37,868 nucleotides of DNA from Polaribacter sp. SA4-10 (GCA_949519155.1 CATIQU010000018.1:1-37868), one strand, 5' to 3'; shown: positions 1-7,735, numbered from the stretch's first letter. Translations and numbers: made by a program. The notes: generated from the letters alone by a model not told the origin.

Positions 1-332
1 AATATTTTGATACGGTTTGTGAAGTTTTGCATTGGTTTTTTTAGTCTTAATATTTAGCATTGGGTCAGATATCATTCCAATACTTTTAGCTTCATTTATA
101 AGAACACTCAAGTGCCTTTATTTTTTTAGATGAGAAATTAATCAAAAAAACACCTACGGTATTCATAGAGAAAAAAAACACCATTTGTTTGATCGCCCAT
201 TCCAAAACACGTACCTAGGGGCAATAAAATGAGCAGTCAATCTAATTTCACCCTAAAAATTAGTTATATTTGATCATAGATTACTATTGCCCCAAATAAT
301 TAAAAGAAGAACTCTCACGCTAATTTCCTTAA
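1..332. other. Intergenic left edge, no gene seen
   Basis: No convincing coding sequence is seen on either strand in these 332 bases. The stretch is AT-rich. The only structure I can support is at its right end: a promoter box and an inverted repeat ahead of the small gene that starts at 333. The left edge could include the downstream flank of a gene outside the window. Confidence 0.6.
218..293 (+). promoter_or_regulatory. TAnnTTTG promoter box between inverted repeat arms
   Basis: TATATTTG at 265-272 matches the Bacteroidota -7 consensus and lies 60 nt before the ATG at 333. The perfect 9-nt arms GGGGCAATA (218-226) and TATTGCCCC (285-293) flank it symmetrically. The arms could form a hairpin or two operator half-sites. 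No regulator can be assigned. Confidence 0.4.
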
Positions 333-497
333 ATGATTAAGATAAAATACTTAGGACTCTCGATCGCAATTTTTGGATGTCTGTTTAAACTGATGTCCTG
401 GACTGGTGCAAGTTTGCTGTTAATCATAGGATTGGTGCTGCTGGGAATCTACTATTTACTGAAGGTATTTGAAAAAACCGAATTCAAAGAAAAATAA
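333..497 (+). CDS. Small membrane protein, 54 aa
   Basis: This short ORF starts at an ATG 60 nt behind a good TAnnTTTG box and ends with TAA. The product has one long hydrophobic region, roughly residues 7-45, broken by the polar patch KLMSWTG. The tail is charged (FEKTEFKEK). That layout suggests two closely packed membrane helices with both ends in the cytoplasm. The segment FKLMSWTGAS is reminiscent of the membrane hairpin of GldL-like gliding proteins, but the match is too short to assign a family. A second tiny membrane ORF begins 5 nt after its stop, so the two are probably co-transcribed. Function is unknown. Confidence 0.5.
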   Translation: MIKIKYLGLSIAIFGCLFKLMSWTGASLLLIIGLVLLGIYYLLKVFEKTEFKEK

Positions 498-502
498 AGC
501 AA

Positions 503-604
503 ATGTGGGGCGCAAATAAATGGACCGATGCAATGTTTAAAAAGTACGGGTGGGCAGTGCTTGTTTTAGGCGCAATGATTATAATTGCGAAACTTCTCAA
601 TTAA
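503..604 (+). CDS. Tiny membrane protein, 33 aa
   Basis: This 33-residue ORF follows the previous small gene after 5 nt. It begins with the amphipathic stretch MWGANKWTDAMFKKYG and then has a single hydrophobic helix (WAVLVLGAMIIIAKLL). The tight spacing and similar character suggest that the two short membrane proteins form one transcription unit. No family is recognised. At this length a chance ORF cannot be excluded, but the composition, a polar start followed by a clean helix, is protein-like. Confidence 0.4.
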   Translation: MWGANKWTDAMFKKYGWAVLVLGAMIIIAKLLN

Positions 605-914
605 ACCAGAAAGAAGACCTCTTTTAGTTCAGAGAGATTTAAAATAGGGGTGTAATATTTTATGAAATAATACGATTATGATGTGGAACCGATTTCTTTA
701 TACATGCAATACATTGACTTTTGAAGGCCTCTATTTCGATATCAGAATTCGTCATAATAAATATGTCAGAATTCGTTTTTGGTAAAGACAAGAATCAAAG
801 ACTACCCAGACTTCATAAAGGAACAAGAACTAAATAATACAAGTGTGGAGTATTGTCTTCACAGACACGCATTCATCTAGATTGCTCATTTTCAGCGTTT
901 TTTATAGTAAACAT
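605..914. other. Intergenic stretch, only a doubtful ORF
   Basis: About 310 bases separate the tiny membrane genes from the secreted repeat protein. A 35-codon plus-strand ORF at 678-785 is rich in aromatic and Arg residues. It contains a short internal repeat of CAGAATTCGT and has no clear promoter. I do not call it a gene. No terminator or RNA gene is evident. Confidence 0.4.
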
Positions 915-1247
915 ATGAAATCAATTTTGACCCTCTTTTTTTGTGTAAGTTCCTTTTTGGGATACGCCCAAAAAGTACATGCAGTAAAATATGCCAATCA
1001 AGCAGATGTAAAAATTTTTGTAGTTGCGTATGAAAATCAAGCCGATTTAAAAGTGTACAAAGTAGCCTATAAAAACCAAGCAGACGGGAATAAAGGACGC
1101 TGGTATTTTGTAAAGTATGCGAATGCAGCCGACAAGAAAGTGTATTTTGTAGACTACCCCAATCAAAGTGACCTCAAAATATATTTTGTGAACTATTCAA
1201 ATCAAGCAGGGTGGAGAAACAAGGCTAAAAAACAACTGTTTTATTAA
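915..1247 (+). CDS. Secreted repeat protein, DUF6150-like (7(1) septoil knot family)
   Basis: The 110-aa product starts with a signal peptide (about residues 1-19, ending in GYAQ). The rest is a chain of about six imperfect repeats with the pattern V-x-Y-x-NQAD-x-K-V/I-Y/F. The fourth unit has drifted to YANAAD and the fifth to YPNQSD, and the chain closes with NQAGWRNKAKKQLFY. This matches my memory of the Bacteroidota family DUF6150, now described as a 7(1) 'septoil' torus-knot fold. That assignment comes from memory and was not searched. I chose the ATG at 915 over the in-frame GTG at 843 because only the later start places the signal peptide at the N-terminus. It is probably periplasmic or surface-exposed, with unknown function. 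Confidence 0.7.
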   Translation: MKSILTLFFCVSSFLGYAQKVHAVKYANQADVKIFVVAYENQADLKVYKVAYKNQADGNKGRWYFVKYANAADKKVYFVDYPNQSDLKIYFVNYSNQAGWRNKAKKQLFY

Positions 1248-1450
1248 AAATTCGAGTGTGCCCAATACATTCTATATTTTGTGATGGAAAACCTAAAAGT
1301 ATTCATCCGTAAATTTATCAAAGAATAAAACTGCTCTTCGTTTTGGAAGGAACAACATTGTAACTCCCCAATTTCTGCAGGTTCAACGCTTTATTATCAG
1401 CCACAAAACTTACATTTTTTAAAAGAATTAGGTTATTCATAATAAAAATG

Positions 1451-1458
1451 TATTTTTG
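1451..1458 (+). promoter_or_regulatory. -7 promoter box TATTTTTG of the sugar-acid operon
   Basis: TATTTTTG fits the TAnnTTTG consensus exactly. It lies 24 nt before the start codon at 1483, so the transcript leader would be very short. The right end of the box is shared with the first palindrome of the tandem operator, so a bound repressor would block the promoter. No clear -33 TTG box was found. Confidence 0.6.
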
Positions 1459-1480
1459 GTTATCCAAATTGGTTAACCAA
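1456..1480 (+). promoter_or_regulatory. Tandem GntR/UxuR-like operators
   Basis: Two 12-bp palindromes sit side by side: TTGGTTATCCAA at 1456-1467 (one mismatch) and TTGGTTAACCAA at 1469-1480 (perfect). Their centres are 13 bp apart. The core TTGGT-N2-ACCAA resembles operators of the FadR/UxuR branch of GntR regulators, which often control hexuronate genes. The sites overlap the promoter box and end two bases before the start codon. That position implies repression. No GntR gene lies in the window, so the regulator would act from elsewhere. Confidence 0.6.
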
Positions 1481-1482
1481 TA

Positions 1483-3435
1483 ATGAAACAAGCAATACAA
1501 CCCACAAAGCAAACCGCCATTTTTATGATGGGCGTTTCCGGTGTGGGCAAAAGCACCATAGGAACTTTGTTGGCGAAACAGTTGGAGATTCCTTTTTTTG
1601 ATGGAGATGATTACCATTCCGAAGCAAATATTTCAAAAATGTCAAAAGGTGATCCCTTAACCGATCTCGATCGACACGACTGGTTGCACGCTTTAAATGC
1701 CTTGGCAACCCAACAATTAAAAACAAACAGTTGCATCATTGCCTGTTCCGCATTAAAAGAATCCTACCGAACAATTTTAGAAACCACAATTGCAGCATCC
1801 ACAAAATGGATTTTTTTACACGGTACCTTTCAGCAAATTAAAGAACGCATTCAACATCGAAACCATCATTTTATGACCTCCGATTTGTTGCAATCACAGT
1901 TTGATGCCTTAGAAATTCCACAAAACGCACTGCAAATAGACATTCATTTATCACCAAAAGAAATGGTTACCCAAATTCAGAAAAGCCTTCCCTTAAAAAC
2001 CCAATTTGGACTCATAGGTCTCGGCGTTATGGGGAAAAGCCTCAGTCGGAATTTAGCCCAAAAAGGCGTACGAATTTCAATCTATAATAGACATGTGCCA
2101 GAGGTAGAAGAAGACATTGCAATCAATTTTAAAAAAGAGTTTAAAGAATTAGCATCAGCACAAACGTTTGATGCCCTACCCGCTTTTGTAAAGTCGTTGG
2201 AAACCCCCAGGAAAATAATGTTGATGGTCAATTCAGGCCCCGCAATAGATGCAGTAATTGAAGACCTATTGCCTTCTTTATCCGAAGGAGATAGCATTAT
2301 CGACGGCGGAAATTCAAACTACAATAAAACAAAAGAACGCTTTGATTTCTTAAAATCAACAGGCATTCACTTTATTGGAGCAGGAGTTTCAGGAGGCGAA
2401 GAAGGCGCCTTAAAAGGACCTTCAATTATGCCAGGAGGCGATGCAAAAGCCTACCAACAAGTACAGCCCTTTTTAGAGCTGATTGCCGCAAAAGATAAAA
2501 ATGGAATCCCCTGTTGTAACTATATTGGAAGCGAAGGAAGTGGTCATTTTGTAAAAATGATTCACAATGGCATCGAATATGTAGAAATGCAATTGTTGGC
2601 AGATGTCTGTACCGTTCTTAAAGCAAAAGGGAACACACCAGACCAGATAGCCGACATTTTAGAAAGCTGGAAACCCACCACAAACAGTTATCTGTTAGAA
2701 ATCACCATCACTATTTTAAGAAAGAAAGAAGGCGATGATTGGCTGGTCAATAAAATAATGGACACCGCAGGCAATAAAGGAACCGGCAATTGGGCCACCA
2801 TAGCAACCGCAGAATTAGGAGTGCCCAGTACGCTGATTGCTTCCGCCTTATTTGCTCGGTATACATCCTTTTACAAAGCAGAAAGAGTCGCGGCAAGCAA
2901 ACAATTCAACTCCGAGAACATTTCGCAACCAAAGATTACCATTGATGCCCTTCACAACGCCTATCAATTTGCCAGAATCATCAATCATTACCAAGGATTT
3001 AAACTCATACAAGAAGCCTCAGAACGTTTTAAATGGGACTTGAATTTAAGCGAATTGGCTAGAATCTGGACCAATGGATGCATTATCAGATCCGATTATA
3101 TGATCGAATTGGTAACAATTTTTAAAACAACCAACAATTTACTTACCCACGAAAATACGGTCCAAGCATTAAAAACCCGAAAATCAGCCATTAAAAAAGT
3201 AGTCGCTGAGTGTGTGTTACACGAATTGCCAATTCCAAGTTTAAGCAATGCAATACATTTCTTTACGAATTTTATAACCGCCAATTCCTCCGCAAATTTA
3301 ATACAAGCCCAACGAGACTATTTTGGCGCACATACCTATCAAAGAAAAGAAGATGCCACCGGGCAATTCTATCACACAGAATGGAACCTAAACGAACCAA
3401 AAAAACCAACAGAACATGGCAACACTTCAAACTAA
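1483..3435 (+). CDS. Fused gluconokinase / 6-phosphogluconate dehydrogenase
   Basis: This 650-aa protein joins two complete enzymes. Residues 1-165 are a GntK-type gluconokinase with Walker A GVSGVGKST (17-25), the FFDGDDYHS substrate loop and the HHFM...LLQSQF..LE signature. Residues from about 172 on are a decarboxylating 6-phosphogluconate dehydrogenase with the NADP-fold GLGVMG (179-184), IIDGGNSNY, GVSGGEEGALKGPSIMPGG and the catalytic KMIHNGIEY (Lys358, Asn362). It closes with the family ending QRDYFGAHTY. Together the domains would convert gluconate to ribulose 5-phosphate via 6-phosphogluconate in the cytoplasm. It leads an operon and overlaps the next gene by 20 nt. The HFMP motif usual in gluconokinases reads HFMT here, a mild change. 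The assignment is firm; why it sits with an alginate lyase is open. Confidence 0.93.
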   Translation: MKQAIQPTKQTAIFMMGVSGVGKSTIGTLLAKQLEIPFFDGDDYHSEANISKMSKGDPLTDLDRHDWLHALNALATQQLKTNSCIIACSALKESYRTILETTIAASTKWIFLHGTFQQIKERIQHRNHHFMTSDLLQSQFDALEIPQNALQIDIHLSPKEMVTQIQKSLPLKTQFGLIGLGVMGKSLSRNLAQKGVRISIYNRHVPEVEEDIAINFKKEFKELASAQTFDALPAFVKSLETPRKIMLMVNSGPAIDAVIEDLLPSLSEGDSIIDGGNSNYNKTKERFDFLKSTGIHFIGAGVSGGEEGALKGPSIMPGGDAKAYQQVQPFLELIAAKDKNGIPCCNYIGSEGSGHFVKMIHNGIEYVEMQLLADVCTVLKAKGNTPDQIADILESWKPTTNSYLLEITITILRKKEGDDWLVNKIMDTAGNKGTGNWATIATAELGVPSTLIASALFARYTSFYKAERVAASKQFNSENISQPKITIDALHNAYQFARIINHYQGFKLIQEASERFKWDLNLSELARIWTNGCIIRSDYMIELVTIFKTTNNLLTHENTVQALKTRKSAIKKVVAECVLHELPIPSLSNAIHFFTNFITANSSANLIQAQRDYFGAHTYQRKEDATGQFYHTEWNLNEPKKPTEHGNTSN

Positions 3436-4690
3436 AAAATCGTTATTACAAAAAATTATTGCAATCGTATTGGGCTTTGGTCCCGGAATTTTTGCCATCG
3501 GCTACACCATTGGTACCGGAAGTGTAACGTCTATGATTGTAGCCGGAAGTAAATTTGGAATGCAATTATTATGGGTGCTACTATTAAGCTGTGTATTTTC
3601 AGGAATTTTAATGTTTGCCTATGGAAATTATGCCCTGATTACCGGAGAAACCGCACTTTATGGATTTAAAAAACATTTAAAATTTGGAAAAGTGTTGGCC
3701 ATTTTAATCATCGTAGGCATTACGTTTGGGCAATGGAATTCGCTCATGGGTATTTTAGGCATCTCTTCCAATATTATTTTTGAAATTCTTGCACTCAATT
3801 TCGAATCCTTACGCGCCTTTCAGTACGAAACCGTTTTAACCATTGCTATTTTTGTAATTGCCATTTTCTACCTCTTGCTGTTGGTAGGGAAGTACACTTT
3901 TTTTGAAAAAATACTCATCATATTTGTAACCTTAATGGGGCTTTCATTTCTGTTCTCCTTGTTTTTTGTACAGCCGCTCCCAATAGATGTTGTCAAAGGA
4001 TTGCTGCCCACCATTCCAGAAGTGCCAGGAGGTAAAATGTTGGTCGCTGCATTTGTAGGAACCACCATGGCTGCCGCAACCTTTTTATCAAGACCCCTTT
4101 TTGTAAGAGGAAAAGGATGGACCATTAAAAATCTGAAACAACAAAAAAGAGACGCTATTACAGCCGCTATTTTAATATTTTTAATCAGCGCCATCATTAT
4201 GGCAGTAGCCGCAGGTTCTTTATTTCACCAAGAAATTGCCGTTACTCAGGTACTCGACATGGCAAATACCCTAGAACCCGTTGCAGGAAAATGGGCAGTA
4301 ACTATTTTCTTTTTCGGAGCATTAAGTGCAGGATTGTCCTCCATTTTTCCGTGTTTGCTAATTGCTCCATTACTACTCGCAGATTATCAGTCTGGGACTT
4401 TAGATACCAATTCAAAACAGTTTCGTGTGGTAACCGCCATTGCATGTTTGGTTGCCTTAATTGGTCCAGCATTTGGTGCCAACCCCATCGAAATTCAAAT
4501 CCTATCACAAGTATTTAATGTTTTTGTATTGCCCATCGTTGTCCTCGGAATTATCTTATTACTCAACAATTTAAAGAGATTGAAAGGCTATCAAACAAGT
4601 ACTGCAGTAGCTATCGGATTGTATGGCGCCCTGTTCTTTTCGCTTGTAATTTCTGTGAACGGAGTTTTGGCACTTTTAGACTATTTTTAA
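3416..4690 (+). CDS. Nramp-fold transporter without metal-binding motifs
   Basis: The 424-aa polytopic membrane protein shows Nramp (LeuT-fold) architecture. It has GFGPGIFAIGY at residues 20-30, then SVTSMIVAGSKFGMQLLWVLLL, and a helix-6 region around 210-232. Canonical Nramp metal transporters coordinate the ion with DPGN in helix 1 and MPH in helix 6. Here those positions read GTGS (about 33-36) and MAAA (about 218-221), so every side-chain ligand is missing. The protein is therefore unlikely to carry Mn2+ or Fe2+ in the usual way. The start overlaps the fusion enzyme gene and the lyase follows 43 nt later. A role in importing a sugar acid such as gluconate or an alginate product is my inference; a Mg2+-type Nramp relative is an alternative. 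Confidence 0.8.
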   Translation: MATLQTKKSLLQKIIAIVLGFGPGIFAIGYTIGTGSVTSMIVAGSKFGMQLLWVLLLSCVFSGILMFAYGNYALITGETALYGFKKHLKFGKVLAILIIVGITFGQWNSLMGILGISSNIIFEILALNFESLRAFQYETVLTIAIFVIAIFYLLLLVGKYTFFEKILIIFVTLMGLSFLFSLFFVQPLPIDVVKGLLPTIPEVPGGKMLVAAFVGTTMAAATFLSRPLFVRGKGWTIKNLKQQKRDAITAAILIFLISAIIMAVAAGSLFHQEIAVTQVLDMANTLEPVAGKWAVTIFFFGALSAGLSSIFPCLLIAPLLLADYQSGTLDTNSKQFRVVTAIACLVALIGPAFGANPIEIQILSQVFNVFVLPIVVLGIILLLNNLKRLKGYQTSTAVAIGLYGALFFSLVISVNGVLALLDYF

Positions 4691-4733
4691 TCACCCAAAA
4701 AGAAATAAAATCAACTTTTAGAAAACTAAAAAA

Positions 4734-5819
4734 ATGAATAAAAAAAATATCAATTTGGCAATCGTTTTAGGAACCTTGGGTCTATTTACGCTTTTTAATA
4801 GCTGTTCCAACAAACCTAAAAAATCAGCTTCAAAAGAAATTCAAAAAACCACTTATTCCAGTGATATAATCCCATTCTCTAAGGATTGGAATTTAATATT
4901 AGGAGACGGTTCCAATGCAGGAAATGCGCTCAATTTTGAACAGAAAGACTTTTTCTATGCAACTACTGCTCAGAAAAAAGATTGGGTAGTTTTTAAGGCT
5001 CCCAATGCTGGGGATACCCACGGAACGTCAAACAATACAAGAACAGAAATGGCGCAAACAAAAAAGTGGTCGGCGCTTACAGATGCAAAACTGAACGCAA
5101 CTCTTAAAGTAATGAATGTATCTTCCACAGGAGATGCACGCGTAGCTGCTTCCTATTCCGTTGTTATTGGTCAAATTCACAGTGCCGATGGACATGAAAA
5201 TGAACCGCTTAAAATATTCTATAAGAAATTCCCTGGACACACCAAAGGCTCCATTTTTTGGCATTATGAAATCAATACTGGTGGCGATGACAATTCTGGA
5301 AGATGGGATTATTCCACCGCCGTTTGGGGAGATGATTTTTCAGTGGTGGGAGAAACTGCCGATACCTATCCAACAGAACCTGAAGATGGTATTGCTTTAG
5401 GGGAAACGCTAAGCTATGAGATTCTCGTAAAACAAGGCATAATGTACTTAACCTTTAAAAGTGAAGGGCATCCAACACAAATATTTACCAAAAACCTGAT
5501 TGCTTCAGAATATACTACGGCAGCAGACATGCCGCAACAAACCCGAGATTTATTTGTACCCATTGGGCAAGACGGAGTAGAACGTGCAAATGCCTATGCA
5601 GGAGAAGGCCTGTTTTTTAAGTTTGGCGCCTACAATCAAACCAACGGGAAATCTCCGGAAGTTAATAGAAATTGGTGTTCAGGAGCAGAAACACATGGAG
5701 GAGACATCAAAAAACAATACAAAGATGGCAATTATGCAGAGGTTTGGTTTCAAGAAGCACGACTTTCTGTAAGCGATGCAGCCATTTCCAACGAAGGTTA
5801 TTTCTCTAAAAATGATTAA
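4734..5819 (+). CDS. Alginate lyase, polysaccharide lyase family 7, lipoprotein
   Basis: The 361-aa product has a lipoprotein signal ending at FNSC (Cys24), so it is probably anchored in the outer or inner membrane. The PL7 beta-jelly-roll motifs are in order: RTEM (103-106, the usual RTE-x-R region), QIH (147-149) and FFKFGAYNQ (294-302, the usual YFKAGxYNQ). These regions carry the Arg, Gln, His and Tyr that neutralise the uronate and perform beta-elimination. Within PL7, Ile in QIH is commonly associated with action on guluronate-containing blocks. It would cut alginate from brown algae into unsaturated oligosaccharides. It is the third gene of the operon. No SusC/SusD pair or exolyase is present beside it, so this is not a full polysaccharide utilisation locus. 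Confidence 0.92.
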   Translation: MNKKNINLAIVLGTLGLFTLFNSCSNKPKKSASKEIQKTTYSSDIIPFSKDWNLILGDGSNAGNALNFEQKDFFYATTAQKKDWVVFKAPNAGDTHGTSNNTRTEMAQTKKWSALTDAKLNATLKVMNVSSTGDARVAASYSVVIGQIHSADGHENEPLKIFYKKFPGHTKGSIFWHYEINTGGDDNSGRWDYSTAVWGDDFSVVGETADTYPTEPEDGIALGETLSYEILVKQGIMYLTFKSEGHPTQIFTKNLIASEYTTAADMPQQTRDLFVPIGQDGVERANAYAGEGLFFKFGAYNQTNGKSPEVNRNWCSGAETHGGDIKKQYKDGNYAEVWFQEARLSVSDAAISNEGYFSKND

Positions 5820-5894
5820 ATTTTCGCATTAAAAAAAAGGGTGCTTAACAGCGCTCAACCTATTTTAAATTCAATTACAAAACAGTCAAAAAAT

Positions 5895-6665
5895 ATGAAA
5901 AACACAAATAAATTAACAAATAAAAATGTGTTGATCACTGCCGGAGCACAAGGAATTGGTGCATCTATCACTCGTCATTTTATTGACGCTGGTGCCAATG
6001 TTGCCATTCATTATTATTCCAGTGCAGCCACTGCCAATGAATTGATGGAATATGCCCTTCAAAAAGGACAGAAAGCAGTCATTATACAAGGAGATTTAAC
6101 AAAAGAAGCAGATGCAAATGCCGTAGTCGAAAAAACCACAGCTGCATTTGGAGGGTTGGATATTTTGATTAATAACACCGGTTCGTTGGTTGCGCGAAAA
6201 ATGCTGAACGAAATTACTACCGAATTTTGGCAGCAAGTAATGGACATCAATCTTACCTCGATGCTATTTGTAACAAGAGCAGCATCGCCCTACCTCACAA
6301 AAAATGAAAACAGCAGTATTGTTAATTTATCTTCACTTGCAGGACGAAAAGGAGGACACCCTGGTTCACTAGCCTATGCAACCAGTAAAGGCGCTATTTT
6401 AACCTTTACGAGAGCCTTGTCTACAGAATTAGGACCCAAAGGTGTTCGTGTAAATGCCGTTGCTCCAGGGCTTATTTTAGGAACCTCATTTCACAATACA
6501 CATACCACCAAAGAGTCTGCAGCAGCAACCGTTGCCGGAATTCCAATTCAACGCGCAGGAAACGCAGCAGATGTTGCGCGCGCCGTTTTATATTTAGCAT
6601 CAGAATACGACGGATTTATTACTGGGGCTACTTTAGATATTAATGGAGGTGTCTTCAATATGTAA
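5895..6665 (+). CDS. SDR-family dehydrogenase/reductase, probable uronate-derived ketone reductase
   Basis: This is a 256-aa classical short-chain dehydrogenase. It has the cofactor motif TAGAQGIG near residue 17, NNTG (usually NNAG), catalytic Ser in NLSSLAG, the YATSK catalytic Tyr/Lys pair, and a C-terminal ITGATLDINGG. The ATG at 5895 puts the Rossmann motif at the usual distance from the N-terminus; an in-frame GTG at 5841 would add 18 residues of poor quality. It is the last gene of the operon. In alginate catabolism, SDR enzymes reduce 4-deoxy-L-erythro-5-hexoseulose uronate to 2-keto-3-deoxygluconate, and that is a plausible role here. A gluconate 5-dehydrogenase-like role would fit the gluconokinase equally well. 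The fold is certain, the substrate is not. Confidence 0.85.
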   Translation: MKNTNKLTNKNVLITAGAQGIGASITRHFIDAGANVAIHYYSSAATANELMEYALQKGQKAVIIQGDLTKEADANAVVEKTTAAFGGLDILINNTGSLVARKMLNEITTEFWQQVMDINLTSMLFVTRAASPYLTKNENSSIVNLSSLAGRKGGHPGSLAYATSKGAILTFTRALSTELGPKGVRVNAVAPGLILGTSFHNTHTTKESAAATVAGIPIQRAGNAADVARAVLYLASEYDGFITGATLDINGGVFNM

Positions 6666-6764
6666 ATCGTTCTAGGATTGATATTACGGTTACAAAAAAG
6701 AGGACAGTCAAGTAGTTATCTTATATAAAATTAAAAAATAGATTTTATTTAGCAACTAATAATG

Positions 6765-6772
6765 TATCTTTG
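6765..6772 (+). promoter_or_regulatory. -7 promoter box TATCTTTG
   Basis: This is an exact TAnnTTTG match 26 nt before the start codon at 6799. It supports an independent promoter for the hypothetical secreted protein and separates that gene from the alginate operon. Confidence 0.55.
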
Positions 6773-6798
6773 GTTTAGGACAATGAAAATTAATTCTT

Positions 6799-7284
6799 AT
6801 GAAAAAATATATAATTGCAATTACACTCGTTCTGTTTTGTTCAATAGTATCAACTGCTCAAGATAAGAAGGTTTCCGATGAAAACTCCTGGAGAACCATT
6901 GCGACCAAGAACCTTAAAAGGCAAAATCAAACACTAGTAGATTTTTTACGAACCCGAAATTTTTTAACTGGAGTTCAAAAAGCAGCATTAGTGACTCCTA
7001 GTAACTCAAAAATTGAAAAGTTTGATTATACTTACAAACAAGCGTCCGGGAGTTCATCAAAAATAAATACTCCTGAGCAGACCAATCCAAATCTATACAA
7101 ATTTGGGAGTGGTTCAAGACCCTCTTCTGAAATGACCAAAGTATTTTTAGATCACGAACTTGTGATGGCGAACGGAGTTTCTCGTGTATGGGAACTAGAA
7201 GGGCTTCGGATTAGGGATCTAGAAAAAATTGTCTATTTAATAGGTAATTCAGAAAGGTCCTTGTATATTTTTAAAAAAAAATAA
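6799..7284 (+). CDS. Hypothetical secreted protein, 161 aa
   Basis: The N-terminus is a clear Sec signal peptide (MKKYIIAITLVLFCSIVSTAQ). The mature part of about 140 residues is polar, with a Ser/Lys/Asn-rich middle and a C-terminal segment ending RSLYIFKKK. No catalytic motif, repeat or lipobox is seen and I do not recognise a family. The promoter box at 6765 and the start codon are well placed. It converges on the HxlR gene, whose stop lies 4 nt away on the other strand. It is probably a small periplasmic or surface protein of unknown role. Confidence 0.6.
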   Translation: MKKYIIAITLVLFCSIVSTAQDKKVSDENSWRTIATKNLKRQNQTLVDFLRTRNFLTGVQKAALVTPSNSKIEKFDYTYKQASGSSSKINTPEQTNPNLYKFGSGSRPSSEMTKVFLDHELVMANGVSRVWELEGLRIRDLEKIVYLIGNSERSLYIFKKK

Positions 7285-7288
7285 ATTT

Positions 7289-7735
7289 TTAAGAAATTAA
7301 GGAAGCTCTTAATTCATTTACAAATTCCAAATAGCCTTTCACAACATTTTCTTTGAAAAGTGTTGGGTTTTCTAAAACTATTTTTTGAACCACCAATTCT
7401 TCCTCAGAAAAAAGAGAGACATGCATATCGTGCACAGAAAATAAATAGAGTTCAATAATAATTGGTAAGGTTGCAATTCCTTTAGTAGTTGCAATATATT
7501 GTCTGCTTTTTTTTGTGCCTAAAGGATCTAAGAATTCAATAAAACCTTCCTCTAAAAGCATTTTTAACCGATTGCTTAAAATATTCGTAGCAATTTTTCC
7601 CCTCGAAGCTTTAAACTCTTTAAACCGTGTTTTGTTTAAAAGCAACATATCTCTCAAGATGATTAAAGTCCACTTGTCTCCTACATAACTTATAGAAAGG
7701 GCAATTGGACAATAAGGCGTTTTATCAGTGGTCAT
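7289..7735 (-). CDS. HxlR-family winged-helix regulator
   Basis: The 148-aa protein begins with the HxlR signature: YCPIALSISYVGDKWTLIILRDML, the recognition helix region KIATNILSNRLKMLLEEGFIE, and the wing YIATTKGIA. Cys9 just after the N-terminus is at the position where many family members sense thiol-reactive or redox signals. The C-terminal 50 residues are an acidic helical extension. A match to TAnnTTTG lies only 4 nt upstream of the ATG on the minus strand, so the transcript may be nearly leaderless. The gene was divergent to a promoter whose ORF is now truncated. A decayed second copy of its 5' end lies at 8830-9014. It probably regulated that divergent gene. Confidence 0.88.
   Translation of the reverse strand: MTTDKTPYCPIALSISYVGDKWTLIILRDMLLLNKTRFKEFKASRGKIATNILSNRLKMLLEEGFIEFLDPLGTKKSRQYIATTKGIATLPIIIELYLFSVHDMHVSLFSEEELVVQKIVLENPTLFKENVVKGYLEFVNELRASLIS

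Noticed and set aside
678..785. 35-codon plus-strand ORF
   Set aside because: No promoter, unusual aromatic/Arg composition and an internal short repeat. It is not separable from chance.
843..914. GTG start that would extend the secreted repeat protein by 24 residues
   Set aside because: It would bury the signal peptide inside the protein, and the added residues lack family character.
1318..1440. Minus-strand 40-codon ORF (MNNLILLKNVSFVADNK...) between the septoil gene and the operon
   Set aside because: It looks coding-like but is short. It starts at the operon's promoter and has no promoter of its own or any recognisable family, so it is probably a remnant or chance.
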